A DNA stretch of 8,094 nucleotides, from the NCBI GenBank assembly GCA_023488865.1, contig JAMDDG010000282.1:678-8771 (forward strand), written 5' to 3'. The number at the start of each line of letters is the position of its first letter. Position 1 is the stretch's first letter. The notes beneath the pieces were generated by a model. That model made no database searches. It had not been told where the DNA came from and saw only the letters and a list, made by a program, of their open reading frames with translations. The stretch comes from Bacteroidota bacterium (GTDB lineage: Bacteria; Bacteroidota; Bacteroidia; Bacteroidales; Prolixibacteraceae). The position numbers and the translations under genes are program-made. Of this stretch, positions 1-7,914 are shown piece by piece.

Positions 1-76
1 ATTTCTGTTAAAAAATTACATTGAATTGACAATGCCTTTTGTAAAAGACGCGGGATTGTAACATAGATTACTCGAA

Positions 77-679
77 ATGGACAATGAACTGACCTATTTT
101 ATCCGAAAACTTCAGGAGGGTGATGAGGATACTTACGTTTTCCTTTTCCGTAAATATTATGTGCCGCTTTGTTCCTATGCCCGTCGGTATGTTGGTCGAA
201 AAGATGTAGCAGAAGAAATAGTTTCGGAAACATTTTTCAATGTCTGGCGCAACCATGCCACCCTGGAAATCAATTCTTCGGTGAAAGGATATCTTTTCCA
301 AGCCGTGTGCAACAATTCATTAAATTACCTTCGAAAGTTAAAAAATGAGGCAAAACTGGAAAATTATTTCAAAGATTCTTCATCAGAAAACATTGGATTT
401 GCTATTACGCAGGAAGAACTTCCTTCAGAAAGCCTCATTTTTAAAGACTTGAAAGAAACTCTTGACAAAGCTGTCAATTTGTTACCCCCGCAACAACAAA
501 CCGTTTTCAGGCTTAAACGTTACGAAGGCAAAAAAAACAGGGAGATTGCTGAAATAATGGAGCTCTCTGTAAAAACTGTAGAAATGCACCTATCAAAAGC
601 GTTGCTGTCGTTACGCAATAATCTAAAGGAATATCTTCCCGGATTTCTCATTTTACTGCTACTGAAAGATATTTTCTAA
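77..679 (+). CDS. ECF (extracytoplasmic function) sigma-70 factor, Bacteroidetes FecI-like type
   Basis: This 200-residue protein is a group 4 sigma factor, expected to direct RNA polymerase to the promoter of the neighbouring transport operon. Region 2 spans about residues 20-88 and contains the core-binding stretch AEEIVSETFFNVWRN (45-59) and the promoter-melting stretch SVKGYLFQAVCNNSLNYLRK (68-87). Region 4 spans about 127-182, with the LLPPQQQTVFRL turn and the helix-turn-helix NREIAEIMELSVKTVEMHLS (154-173). There is no region 1 or 3, as expected for ECF factors, and the length is normal for the family. The last dozen residues are strongly hydrophobic (GFLILLLLKDIF), a tail seen in many Bacteroidetes homologues. 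ATG 77 is the first start in frame and gives a complete region 2; no clear Shine-Dalgarno precedes it. The next gene encodes its likely anti-sigma factor, so activity is probably controlled by sequestration. Family assignment is firm; the regulon is inferred from context. Confidence 0.95.
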   Translation: MDNELTYFIRKLQEGDEDTYVFLFRKYYVPLCSYARRYVGRKDVAEEIVSETFFNVWRNHATLEINSSVKGYLFQAVCNNSLNYLRKLKNEAKLENYFKDSSSENIGFAITQEELPSESLIFKDLKETLDKAVNLLPPQQQTVFRLKRYEGKKNREIAEIMELSVKTVEMHLSKALLSLRNNLKEYLPGFLILLLLKDIF

Positions 680-681
680 AA

Positions 682-707
682 AATATTGATAAAGAAAAAT
701 CAATATT
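682..707 (+). repeat. 9-bp perfect inverted repeat just after the sigma factor stop codon
   Basis: The arms aatattgat (682-690) and atcaatatt (699-707) are exact reverse complements around the 8-nt loop aaagaaaa. The repeat begins two bases after the sigma factor stop codon. It is A/T-rich and has no following T-run, so it is not a convincing intrinsic terminator. It could be an mRNA 3'-end stabiliser, a weak attenuator or an operator. The structure is seen directly; the function is unknown. Confidence 0.5.
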
Positions 708-812
708 ATCCGCGACACGGAATTTTCTCATCAGGCGCTGTGAAGCTTGGACCGAAACTGTGGGTATTAGGCATTTACTTCTATACCTTAAAGAAATTTG
801 AATTTTTTTCCC

Positions 813-840
813 ACCCTCGTACAGGGTTTTTATCTTTTTA
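813..840 (+). promoter_or_regulatory. Short GC stem followed by a T-rich tract, upstream of fecR
   Basis: The arms accct (813-817) and agggt (823-827) enclose the loop cgtac and run into ttttatcttttta (828-840). The stem is only 5 bp, and the site ends 27 bases before the fecR start. It can be read as a weak intrinsic terminator or attenuator that uncouples anti-sigma expression from sigma expression, or as part of a promoter element in the 188-base gap. The gap holds no credible coding sequence. I cannot decide between these readings from the sequence. Confidence 0.35.
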
Positions 841-867
841 TGCATCATTATTATTGAATATCTCTTT

Positions 868-1884
868 ATGAATCCAGATCAAAACATCCATCAGTTAATT
901 GTTCGATTGTTTGCCGGAGAAGGCAGCGATGAGGAGAAAAGTACAATAGAATCCTGGCTTAATCAGGATACTGAAAACCAAAAATTATTGGACGAACTAA
1001 AAGAAATCTGGTTAAGCACCGGACTCGGGCACAACCCGGATCGATACGATGTAGAAGAGGCCATTCGTCAGTTTCAGGAAAAAACAGGTTTCTTCACCAA
1101 AAAAATTTCACGAAGGAAACTGCACTACCAACTCTTGCGCTACGCAGCAATTTTGGCGTTAGCTGCGGCTCTCCCTGCAAGCTATTATTTTGGAAAAAAA
1201 TCAGTTTCCTCCTCCGATTCTGTCACAACCATAACCTGTCCTCTCGGAGACAAAACGTCTATCATTTTGCCCGACAGTTCACTTGTATGCCTCAACTCAG
1301 GGAGCCGTATCACATTCAATAACAATTTTCAAAACGGATCGCGTCAGGTATATTTAGATGGAGAAGCTTTTTTCACCGTACATAAAAACCCCAAAAACCC
1401 TTTTCAGGTGAAAACCACCGATTTAGTAGTGGAAGTATTGGGTACCGAATTCAATCTGAAAGCCTATCCCAACGAAAAAACGATCACCACTACTTTGGTG
1501 AAAGGTTGCCTGAAAGTATATGCGAATCACAACGCGATAAAAATTAAACCCAACCAGAAATTAATCTACAACAAAAGGAATCAAGAAATAAAATTGAAAG
1601 AGGTATGTGACCTTTCTCCGGAGATTGAATGGAAAAATGGCCGGCTCGTATTCCACAATCAATCTTTGGAAGAATTGAGAGAAAAATTGGAGCGCTGGTT
1701 CGATGTGGAAATAAAGTTTGGCGATGAACAAGTCAAAGCCCGCCGGTTCACCGGAACTTTGGAGCATGAAAGTATTTTGGAGGCCATCTCCTATTTTGGC
1801 CGGTCGAAATATGTTGCCTATAAAATCAAGGATAATGTAATTACTTTTTTTACTAAACTGCAAACGGATATGCCTATGAATTGA
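868..1884 (+). CDS. FecR-family anti-sigma factor with FecR and DUF4974 domains
   Basis: This 338-residue inner-membrane protein is the expected partner of the upstream sigma factor. The N-terminal part (about 1-85) is cytoplasmic and would bind and hold the sigma factor. A single membrane segment follows at about 89-108 (LLRYAAILALAAALPASYYF), preceded by the basic stretch KKISRRK. The periplasmic FecR domain covers about 119-220, with family-typical strands such as LPDSSLVCLNSGSRITF, VYLDGEAFFTV and VEVLGTEFNLKAY. The C-terminal DUF4974 domain covers about 258-328 and includes FHNQSLEELREKLERWFDVEI, a region resembling the STN fold. ATG 868 gives a complete N-terminal anti-sigma region. In this family, release of the sigma factor depends on contact between the periplasmic part and the STN domain of the cognate transporter, followed by regulated proteolysis. 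The gene order sigma-FecR-SusC fits that circuit. Family is firm; partner specificity is inferred from adjacency. Confidence 0.95.
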   Translation: MNPDQNIHQLIVRLFAGEGSDEEKSTIESWLNQDTENQKLLDELKEIWLSTGLGHNPDRYDVEEAIRQFQEKTGFFTKKISRRKLHYQLLRYAAILALAAALPASYYFGKKSVSSSDSVTTITCPLGDKTSIILPDSSLVCLNSGSRITFNNNFQNGSRQVYLDGEAFFTVHKNPKNPFQVKTTDLVVEVLGTEFNLKAYPNEKTITTTLVKGCLKVYANHNAIKIKPNQKLIYNKRNQEIKLKEVCDLSPEIEWKNGRLVFHNQSLEELREKLERWFDVEIKFGDEQVKARRFTGTLEHESILEAISYFGRSKYVAYKIKDNVITFFTKLQTDMPMN

Positions 1885-1902
1885 ACTGACTTATGAAAAG
1901 AA

Positions 1903-1932
1903 GAGAGGGAAATGCATCACCACCACCCTCTC
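1903..1932 (+). promoter_or_regulatory. GC-rich hairpin in the susC-like leader
   Basis: The arms gagaggg (1903-1909) and ccctctc (1926-1932) are perfect reverse complements around a 16-nt loop. The hairpin lies 18 bases after the fecR stop and 45 bases before the preferred transporter start. It is followed by an A-rich tract rather than a T-run, so on the plus strand it does not look like a Rho-independent terminator. An in-frame ATG at 1912 falls inside its loop, which argues against that ATG as the main start. It may be a 5'-UTR element controlling the transporter mRNA, or part of the promoter region. Structure seen; role inferred. Confidence 0.45.
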
Positions 1933-1977
1933 AGAAAAAAATTAAACCAAAGTTTAACTTTAAAACTATCCAAATTT

Positions 1978-3525
1978 ATGAAAATTAACCAAATTAAATT
2001 GCCGGACAGCTTTGTTAGGCAACTAAAAGAATTCTATCTAGTTATGAAACTATCCTTGCTTTTGATTTTAGGATTCTGCCTGCAATCAACAGCCTCGGTT
2101 TGGTCACAAACGCCTGGGATCTCGCTAAAAATGGAGCAAACATCATTGCAGGACTTGTTTACTACTATCGAACAAAAAACTGGCTACCGTTTTTTCTACA
2201 ACAACGACGAAGTGGATGTCTCTCAAAAAGTGACGGTCAGCCTATCTGACAAATCTGTTGGCGATATCCTAACCACTGTTTTTAAAGATTTGCCTTATTC
2301 CTTCAAAGAACTGGAGAACAAGTTGATCTTAGTCGAACGCACCAAAACTCAATCCGAAGCAGAAAGTTCCCAGCAACAAAAAAGAGTCACTGGAAAAGTA
2401 ACCGATTCCTCAGGATTATCCCTCCCGGGAGTTTCGGTAGTAGTAAAGGGGACATCCAATGGGGTAATTACGAATAATGAAGGGAGTTATACTATATCCA
2501 ACCTCTCGCCAAATGCAACTTTGATCTTTTCATTTGTAGGGATGAAATCAAAGGAAGTCGCTGTCGGGAACAGCAAACAAATAGATATAACAATGGAGGA
2601 TGAAACCATTGGTATTGAAGAAGTTGTTGCAGTTGGTTACGGCGTACAGAAAAAAGTCAATCTGACGGGGGCAATATCGTCAGTAGGAACGGAAAAATTG
2701 GTTGCTGTCACTTCGGCAGATTTTAGCAATACATTGGCAGGAAAGTTACCCGGATTAAGGGTCCAAAATCGAGGTGGCGAACCCGGTACCTATGACAGTC
2801 AAATAGACATCAGGGGTTGGGGATCGATGCTTGTTGTTGTAGATGGAATTCCCCGTTGGGATTTTCAACGAATAGATCCCAGTACCATCGACAATGTTTC
2901 AATATTGAAGGACGCGTCAGCAGCAGTATACGGGGTAAAAGCCGCCAATGGTGTAATGCTCATCACGACCAAAAAAGGGAAAGCCGGAAAACGTAAAATT
3001 ACGCTGAATTCTTCGTTTGGTTTTGAAAAGATGACAGAGTTCCCAAGGGCGATTTCCAATTCCATCGATAACCTGATCCTTAAAAATGAAGCCGCCCTGG
3101 TTGCGGGTAACCCGTTGCCATTCCCCGATTATAAAAAATATACCGGACAGGATCCCAATTATCCAAGCATTGACTACTGGAAATTAACCGTAAGGGACAT
3201 CATGCCAACGAACAAGAGCGACCTCTCTTTTAGCGGTGGAAACGACAAAATTACCTATTTCTTTTCTGTTGGGAATCTTCACCAAACCGGGATTTATAAA
3301 ACCAATTCCATGAACTACGACCGGAACAATTTTCGGGCAAATGTCACCGCAGATGTTGCCAAGAACCTTACCGCTAACGTAATATTTAGTGGAATGATAG
3401 ATAAAAGGGACGACCCGTATGGCAACTCATCTTATGATTTCATGAAACAGGTTTGGATGCAACCACCTTATGAACCTGTTTATGCCAACAATACATGCCA
3501 ACAATACGCCACCTTACTATTATGA
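1978..3525 (+). pseudogene. SusC-like TonB-dependent transporter, N-terminal part (STN, carboxypeptidase-like domain, plug); frameshifted
   Basis: This is the first half of a SusC/RagA-type outer-membrane transporter. Numbered from ATG 1978, residues 1-22 are a polar lead-in. A signal peptide follows with core LSLLLILGFCLQSTASV (25-41), likely cut near VWSQ. The STN signalling domain is at about 46-119, a carboxypeptidase-regulatory-like beta-sandwich at about 136-207 (RVTGKVTDSSGLSLPGVSVV), and the SusC signature EEVVAVGYGVQKKVNLTGAIS at about 214-234. The TonB plug runs to about 338, including IDIRGWGSMLVVVDGIP and ILKDASAAVYGVKAANGVM. Barrel strands begin after that. The frame breaks at about residue 506, inside a 13-bp tandem duplication. 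Nine foreign residues (CQQYATLLL) then precede a stop at 3523-3525. ATG 1912 is also in frame (starting MHHHHP) but sits in a hairpin loop; ATG 2044 is a shorter option. The STN domain marks this as a signalling transporter matching the upstream FecR. The product would be about 515 residues and could not form a barrel. Confidence 0.9.
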
Positions 3526-5416
3526 CGGCCAGGCAGACAGAAATCCCCTTGCCATTATTAATTCAGATTTAACTGGATCAAGGGAATATCTGATGAAAAA
3601 ATTTGAAACGACAATGTCGTTAAATTATGATGTACCATTCATTAAAGGCCTTAAAATAAAGGGACTATACGCGTACGATGTACAGTATAATGTCAACACC
3701 CTATGGAGAAAAGCATACAATGAGTATAAGTATAATGCAACCACATCACAATACATCCCGACCGGATTGCAGAGTCCAACACAACTTCAGAAAAGTTTTG
3801 ATGACTATATGATATCAGAATTTCAAGCTTCATTGGAATACAAAAAATCTTTGGAAGGAGGAAAACATAACATAGAAGCGCTTCTGTTAGTAGACAGGCG
3901 TAATCGTTTTGGAGACGGCTTTGGGGCTCAAAGGTATTTTAGTTTGGCAACAATAAACCAACTTAACGCCGGGTTGACAGACAACCAGGCTGCCTGGGGC
4001 TCAAACAAAGTATTGGATGCAAACCTGGGCTATGTGGGAAGATTGAATTATAATTACAAATCAAAATATCTGACAGAACTGAGCTTTCGCTACGATGCCT
4101 CCTCTTTGTTCCCTCCTAACAGCAGATGGGGATTTTTCCCTGCTATTTCGTTGGGATGGAGGGTTAGTGAAGAGCCTTTCATAAAAAATAATTTTGGCTT
4201 TATAAGCAACTTAAAACTAAGAGCTTCCCATGGCATCATGGGAGATGATAGTGGGGCGGGTGGATTTCAGTTTATACCCGGATACATTTATCCGTCAGGG
4301 AGTTATATTTTTGATGGAAAGACCTTGACCTCCGGGGCACGATCAAAAGGATTGGCTAATCCAAATATAACCTGGTATACCGCAACAACCAGCAATGTAG
4401 GGTTAGACGGTAACTTATGGAAAGGATTATTGGATTTCACCGTAGAGTTGTTTCAAAGAAAAAGGGAAGGCCTTCTCGCCAACAGGGCCGGAACCCTGCC
4501 TTCAGAATTTGGAGTCAACTTTCCACAAGAAAATTTGAATAGCGATCTTTCAAGGGGGTTTGAAGTTGCAGTCGGCCATTCACAGAAAATCAACGACTTT
4601 TCCTATAGTCTCCATGCTAACATGTCGTATGCCCAGGTGAGAAGGTTACACTATGAGCAGGCGCCTGCCGGAAACAGCTACCAAATCTGGACTAATATCA
4701 ATGAGAATAGGTTAATGAACGTGATTTGGGGTTATACTGCCTTAGGTCAATTTAAAACACAGGAAGAAATCAATACAGCGCCTGTTCAAAATGCCAATGG
4801 GCATTCAGCATTGTTCCCTGGTGATATTAAATACGAAGACTGGAATGGGGATGGTATGATTGATTCTCACGACACCCACCCGATAGCACGAAATGAAGAC
4901 CCGCAAATATTTTACGGATTAGACCTGTCAGGGTCTTGGAAAGGATTATCACTCAACTTATTCTTTCAGGGTGCCACCAATTTCTCCCAAACGCCCACTG
5001 AACAATTGATGGGGCCGCTACCTTGGGGAAGAAACTCAATGACCATATTTCTTGATCGCTGGCACCATCAAGATCCTTTAGATTTCAGTACCCCTTGGGT
5101 CCCGGGAAAATATCCAATAACCCGTGATGGATTTGGCTTTGGCCCCAACAAGATGACTTCAACCTACTGGATCGTAAATGTCGCATATCTTAGATTAAAA
5201 AGTATAGAACTTGCCTATTCGTTACCTGACACCTGGGTGAAAAAAATCAAAGCACAGGAGGTACGTATTTTTACAAATGCATTTGATATACTTACCTGGA
5301 AAAGTAAAGGCGTTCTTTTTGATCCTGAACACAGAGGGACCGGATCAGGAGGGGACCATGGTTATAAATACCCGGTAATGTCAAATTATAATTTAGGTCT
5401 AAGTATTACATTTTAA
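3470..5416 (+). pseudogene. SusC-like TonB-dependent transporter, C-terminal beta-barrel part; frameshifted from the upstream part
   Basis: This reading frame carries the rest of the same transporter, one base out of register with the first part. True homologous sequence begins in the second repeat copy at 3497 (ANNTPPYYYDG) and directly continues the ANNT that ends the upstream frame. It encodes alternating barrel strands and loops. Typical SusC sequence includes YLTELSFRYDASSLFPPNSR and GFFPAISLGWRVSEEPF at about 4071-4180. A Ca2+-loop-like stretch DWNGDGMIDSHD lies at 4838-4873, in the usual GDIKY-D-NGDG context. The end is the barrel-closing strand YNLGLSITF with the terminal Phe used in outer-membrane protein folding. 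ATG 3470 is a chance start: nothing from it could direct export, since there is no signal peptide. With one 13-bp copy removed, the two parts form one protein of about 1141 residues from ATG 1978, a normal STN-type SusC length. The susD-like gene follows 11 bases later. Confidence 0.9.
3482..3507 (+). repeat. Perfect 13-bp tandem duplication inside the susC-like gene
   Basis: The 13-mer atgccaacaatac occurs twice head to tail, at 3482-3494 and 3495-3507, with no mismatch and no extension on either side. Thirteen is not a multiple of three, so the duplication shifts the frame by one base and leads to the stop at 3523. Deleting one copy gives the codons tat gcc aac aat acg cca cct, reading Tyr-Ala-Asn-Asn-Thr-Pro-Pro, and joins the two open frames without other change. 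This explains the whole lesion. Confidence 0.95.
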
Positions 5417-5427
5417 TAACCGAAGAG

Positions 5428-7149
5428 ATGAAACGAAGAAATATATATATCGCAAGTATACTCATAACAGGCCTGTTAGTGTGGTCAAGCTGCACGAAAT
5501 TTCTGGATAAACAACCTGTCGATGTTTTAACTGAAAATTCACTTCTGACTGATAAAGCAGCCTTCACCGCACACATGGCCTATTTGTACGATCAGATGCC
5601 ATTCGAAAATTTTTCGAAGTGGATATGGCTCTCCTATTATACCGACGAAATGGTTAACTGTAAGCAAGATGCAAACACATCGCAAGAGTTCAGTTTCAAC
5701 TCTTGGAAATCAGGCTATACACTTATCAGGGCATTAAATAACCTGATAGAAAAAATTCCATCGGCGACAGCTTTTTCATCAGAGACAGAAAAGAATCAAG
5801 CTTTGGGCGAGGTAAGGTTTATGCGTGCTTATGTCTACTTTAGCTTAGTGCAAAGATACGGTGGGGTACCGCTTGTTAAAAAGGTGAGCCAACTACCTGC
5901 ATCCGGCGATCCTTCAGGATTATATCAGGCACGGGATAAAGCGGTAGATATCTACAATTTCGTTGAATCCGAAATGGATGCAGCAATAGGTCTGATGTCA
6001 ACCAATCCTACTGTCTACCAGTTTAATAAATGGTCTGGACTCGCTTACAAAGCACAGGCAATGCTCTATGCCGCATCCATCGCTAAATATGATCAAGTGC
6101 AACTGAATGGTTTGATCGGTATTCCAGCTGATCAAGCACAACACTTTTTTGCATCTGCCCGGGATGCTGCAAAATTACTTATTGAAACCGGACCTTATGC
6201 GCTTTATAACAAGGATGCGAATAAGATCACAAACTACCATAACCTGTTTTTTGATAAATCTTCCGCAAACAAAGAACGAATACTTGTAGATGCATTTATC
6301 TATCCAATTAAAGGTAACAGATTCGACTTGTTCACAGCACCTTTTAGCCACAGGGGTGGCCAAGGATATGGAGGGCGTTTCGATCCTACCTTCGATATGG
6401 TAGAAAGCTACGAATATACGGATAATGCAAACGGTGCTTTGAAATTGACTAACCCTGATGGTTCTCCAAAAGAATATGCAAATCCGGCAGATCTTTTTAA
6501 CAATAAAGATCCCAGGTTTTTTGCATCCGTTATTTTCCCGGGTTCTCCATGGGCGGGTACAACTCTTAAGATATACGGGAATGTGATTAAAGATGGTAAA
6601 GAAATAGGTGGGACCGGAGCAGATGGATTGGCCCAACCAGAGAGTTCATCTACCAGTTTTTATTTAACTAAATGGGCAGATCCTGTTCCTCCAAGACCGA
6701 TTGCCTACGGTTCCTCTGATGTAGATAGAATGATGATGCGATATGCAGAGGTAATCCTTAATTACGCAGAAGCACAACTGGAATTGGGAAACGAGCCTGA
6801 GGCAAGAAAATACGTCAATATGATCCGTGACCGTGCAGGCCTCCAGCCTCTATCCAGCCCCCTTACCATGGATGCGTACAGGCATGAACGGAAAATCGAA
6901 CTGGCCTATGAAGGAAATCGCTATTGGGACCTCAAAAGATGGCGTATATTTGACAAAATCAATTACAACACAGATACTTATGCCCTATGGCCTGTTTATA
7001 ATTCTGACAAAAATGTATACCTATTCCGGAAACAAAAACTGCCAAGTGATAAATATACACGCACCTTTGACCCAAAATTATATTACGGCAAACTTGAGGG
7101 TGGAGTGATTGCAAGTAATCCGTTACTTGTCGAAAATCCGGGTTATTAA
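5428..7149 (+). CDS. SusD/RagB-family outer-membrane nutrient-binding lipoprotein
   Basis: This 573-residue protein is the surface partner that caps the SusC-type barrel and captures ligand. A lipoprotein signal peptide covers residues 1-21, with hydrophobic core and lipobox VWSSC, giving lipidated Cys22. Family hallmarks appear in order. The first helices are around 36-57. The TPR-like segment is ALGEVRFMRAYVYFSLVQRYGGVPLV (126-151, described here in parts: GEVRFMRAY, then QRYGGVPLV). The C-terminal signatures are MRYAEVILNYAEAQLELG (437-454) and the RHERKIELAYEGNRYWDLKRW region (485-505). Length is usual for the family and the frame is intact. The residues just after Cys22 (TKFLDKQP) do not show an obvious acidic surface-export signal. 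The gene begins 11 bases after the transporter stop, with gaagag upstream of the ATG, so it is in the same operon. The substrate cannot be read from the sequence: binding residues vary widely in this family, and no degradative enzyme lies nearby. Confidence 0.96.
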   Translation: MKRRNIYIASILITGLLVWSSCTKFLDKQPVDVLTENSLLTDKAAFTAHMAYLYDQMPFENFSKWIWLSYYTDEMVNCKQDANTSQEFSFNSWKSGYTLIRALNNLIEKIPSATAFSSETEKNQALGEVRFMRAYVYFSLVQRYGGVPLVKKVSQLPASGDPSGLYQARDKAVDIYNFVESEMDAAIGLMSTNPTVYQFNKWSGLAYKAQAMLYAASIAKYDQVQLNGLIGIPADQAQHFFASARDAAKLLIETGPYALYNKDANKITNYHNLFFDKSSANKERILVDAFIYPIKGNRFDLFTAPFSHRGGQGYGGRFDPTFDMVESYEYTDNANGALKLTNPDGSPKEYANPADLFNNKDPRFFASVIFPGSPWAGTTLKIYGNVIKDGKEIGGTGADGLAQPESSSTSFYLTKWADPVPPRPIAYGSSDVDRMMMRYAEVILNYAEAQLELGNEPEARKYVNMIRDRAGLQPLSSPLTMDAYRHERKIELAYEGNRYWDLKRWRIFDKINYNTDTYALWPVYNSDKNVYLFRKQKLPSDKYTRTFDPKLYYGKLEGGVIASNPLLVENPGY

Positions 7150-7167
7150 TATTTAAAACAAAGAAAA

Positions 7168-7860
7168 ATGAAAAAAATCTTACTTTTAAGCGCAATAGTA
7201 GGTCTGAGCGTATTGTATTCCTGCAAGCTAGATAACTATGCATTACCGGATAAAACCCTTGAGGGAGTTGTTGTTGACAAACTCACCGGCGAAAACATTC
7301 AGACACGGCAACCGAATGGTATAAAAATAAGACTTATGGAAGCCGGGTTCACGAACCCGCAACCCTATGATTTCTGGGCCAAATCAGACGGTACCTTTAG
7401 AAATACCAAACTTTTTGCAAGCAAATACAATGTGACTGTCATGGAAGGGGCATTTGAAGATTCAAGTGTTCAACCAATCAATGTTGACCTTAGTCAAAAC
7501 CAGACAATTAAATTTGCAGTCGAGCCTTTTGTACGGTTAAAAAATGTCAATATCACGGTTTCTGCCGGGACAATTACAGCTACTTACAATATCTCACGGA
7601 CCACAAGCACCCGAAAATTTGTAAAAAGTATGCTTCTATGTCATACTTCGGTAATTCTTCATGAAGCCACTACCGGAGTGATAAAATCAGCAGAAAACAA
7701 CCTGAAAACGATGACAGATTCACAACTTAACTCTACAACATTTACGGACAAGGTCACCGGGTTGGGTACGGGTACTTATTATGCAAGAGTAGCTGTTTTA
7801 GCTGAAAACTCTTTAAATAGGTACAACTATAGCCCAATTATCAAACTGGTTGTTCCCTAA
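7168..7860 (+). CDS. DUF3823 family surface lipoprotein (SusE/F-position accessory protein)
   Basis: This 230-residue protein begins with a short lipoprotein signal peptide (MKKILLLSAIVGLSVLYSC), giving lipidated Cys19. The N-terminal domain, about 28-118, resembles DUF3823: it starts DNYALPDKTLEGVVVD, continues with TGENIQTRQPNGIKIRL, and has the conserved-looking block FWAKSDGTFRNTKLFASKY (69-87). It is probably a carboxypeptidase-regulatory-like beta-sandwich. The second part, about 121-228, matches a DUF3823 C-terminal domain and looks like an Ig-type beta fold ending in YSPIIKLVVP. DUF3823 genes commonly follow susC/susD pairs, and this one starts 18 bases after susD. A role as an outer-membrane glycan-binding accessory protein is inferred from position and lipidation; no reaction or ligand is established from the sequence. 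The start has only an A-rich leader (acaaagaaaaATG), normal for this phylum. Family call is by recognition of motifs, not a profile search. Confidence 0.85.
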   Translation: MKKILLLSAIVGLSVLYSCKLDNYALPDKTLEGVVVDKLTGENIQTRQPNGIKIRLMEAGFTNPQPYDFWAKSDGTFRNTKLFASKYNVTVMEGAFEDSSVQPINVDLSQNQTIKFAVEPFVRLKNVNITVSAGTITATYNISRTTSTRKFVKSMLLCHTSVILHEATTGVIKSAENNLKTMTDSQLNSTTFTDKVTGLGTGTYYARVAVLAENSLNRYNYSPIIKLVVP

Positions 7861-7870
7861 ATTAAATGCC

Positions 7871-7910
7871 CCTCCTGCTAATTTATTAGAAGGTGGAAGT
7901 GCGTTTTTTT
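7871..7910 (+). terminator. Putative operon terminator: imperfect hairpin followed by T7
   Basis: Starting 10 bases after the DUF3823 stop, cctcctgctaa (7871-7881) pairs with ttagaaggtgg (7886-7896), apart from mismatches at 7873/7894 and 7877/7890, around a 4-nt loop. A run of seven T follows at 7904-7910. The seven-base gap (aagtgcg) between stem and T-run is longer than ideal, so efficiency is uncertain. The position at the end of the last gene supports termination. Confidence 0.5.
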
Positions 7911-7914
7911 ATAC

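Noticed and set aside
26..76. Possible promoter for the sigma gene (ttgaca at 26-31, or tttg at 38-41 with tagattac at 64-71)
   Set aside because: Neither gives a good match and spacing to the -33/-7 pattern of Bacteroidetes promoters, and the second would place the transcription start at the ATG itself.
686..871. 61-codon open frame in the sigma-fecR gap
   Set aside because: It overlaps both hairpins, has no recognisable motif and runs past the fecR start; the composition looks like chance in A/T-rich DNA.
1912..1977. Upstream transporter start at ATG 1912 giving an N-terminal MHHHH
   Set aside because: The ATG lies in a hairpin loop and adds 22 polar residues before an already long lead to the signal peptide; ATG 1978 is preferred, though not proven.
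3470..3525. Programmed +1 ribosomal frameshifting joining the two transporter frames
   Set aside because: No slippery codon pair or stimulating structure is visible, and the exact 13-bp duplication fully explains the shift.
4418..4949. Repeated word tggaaaggattat in the transporter gene (at about 4418 and 4937)
   Set aside because: Both copies encode Trp-Lys-Gly-Leu in similar barrel strands, 519 bases apart; this is codon coincidence, not a repeat element.
6175..6636. 153-codon minus-strand frame inside the susD-like gene
   Set aside because: It is fully contained in a well-supported gene on the other strand and has no family features.
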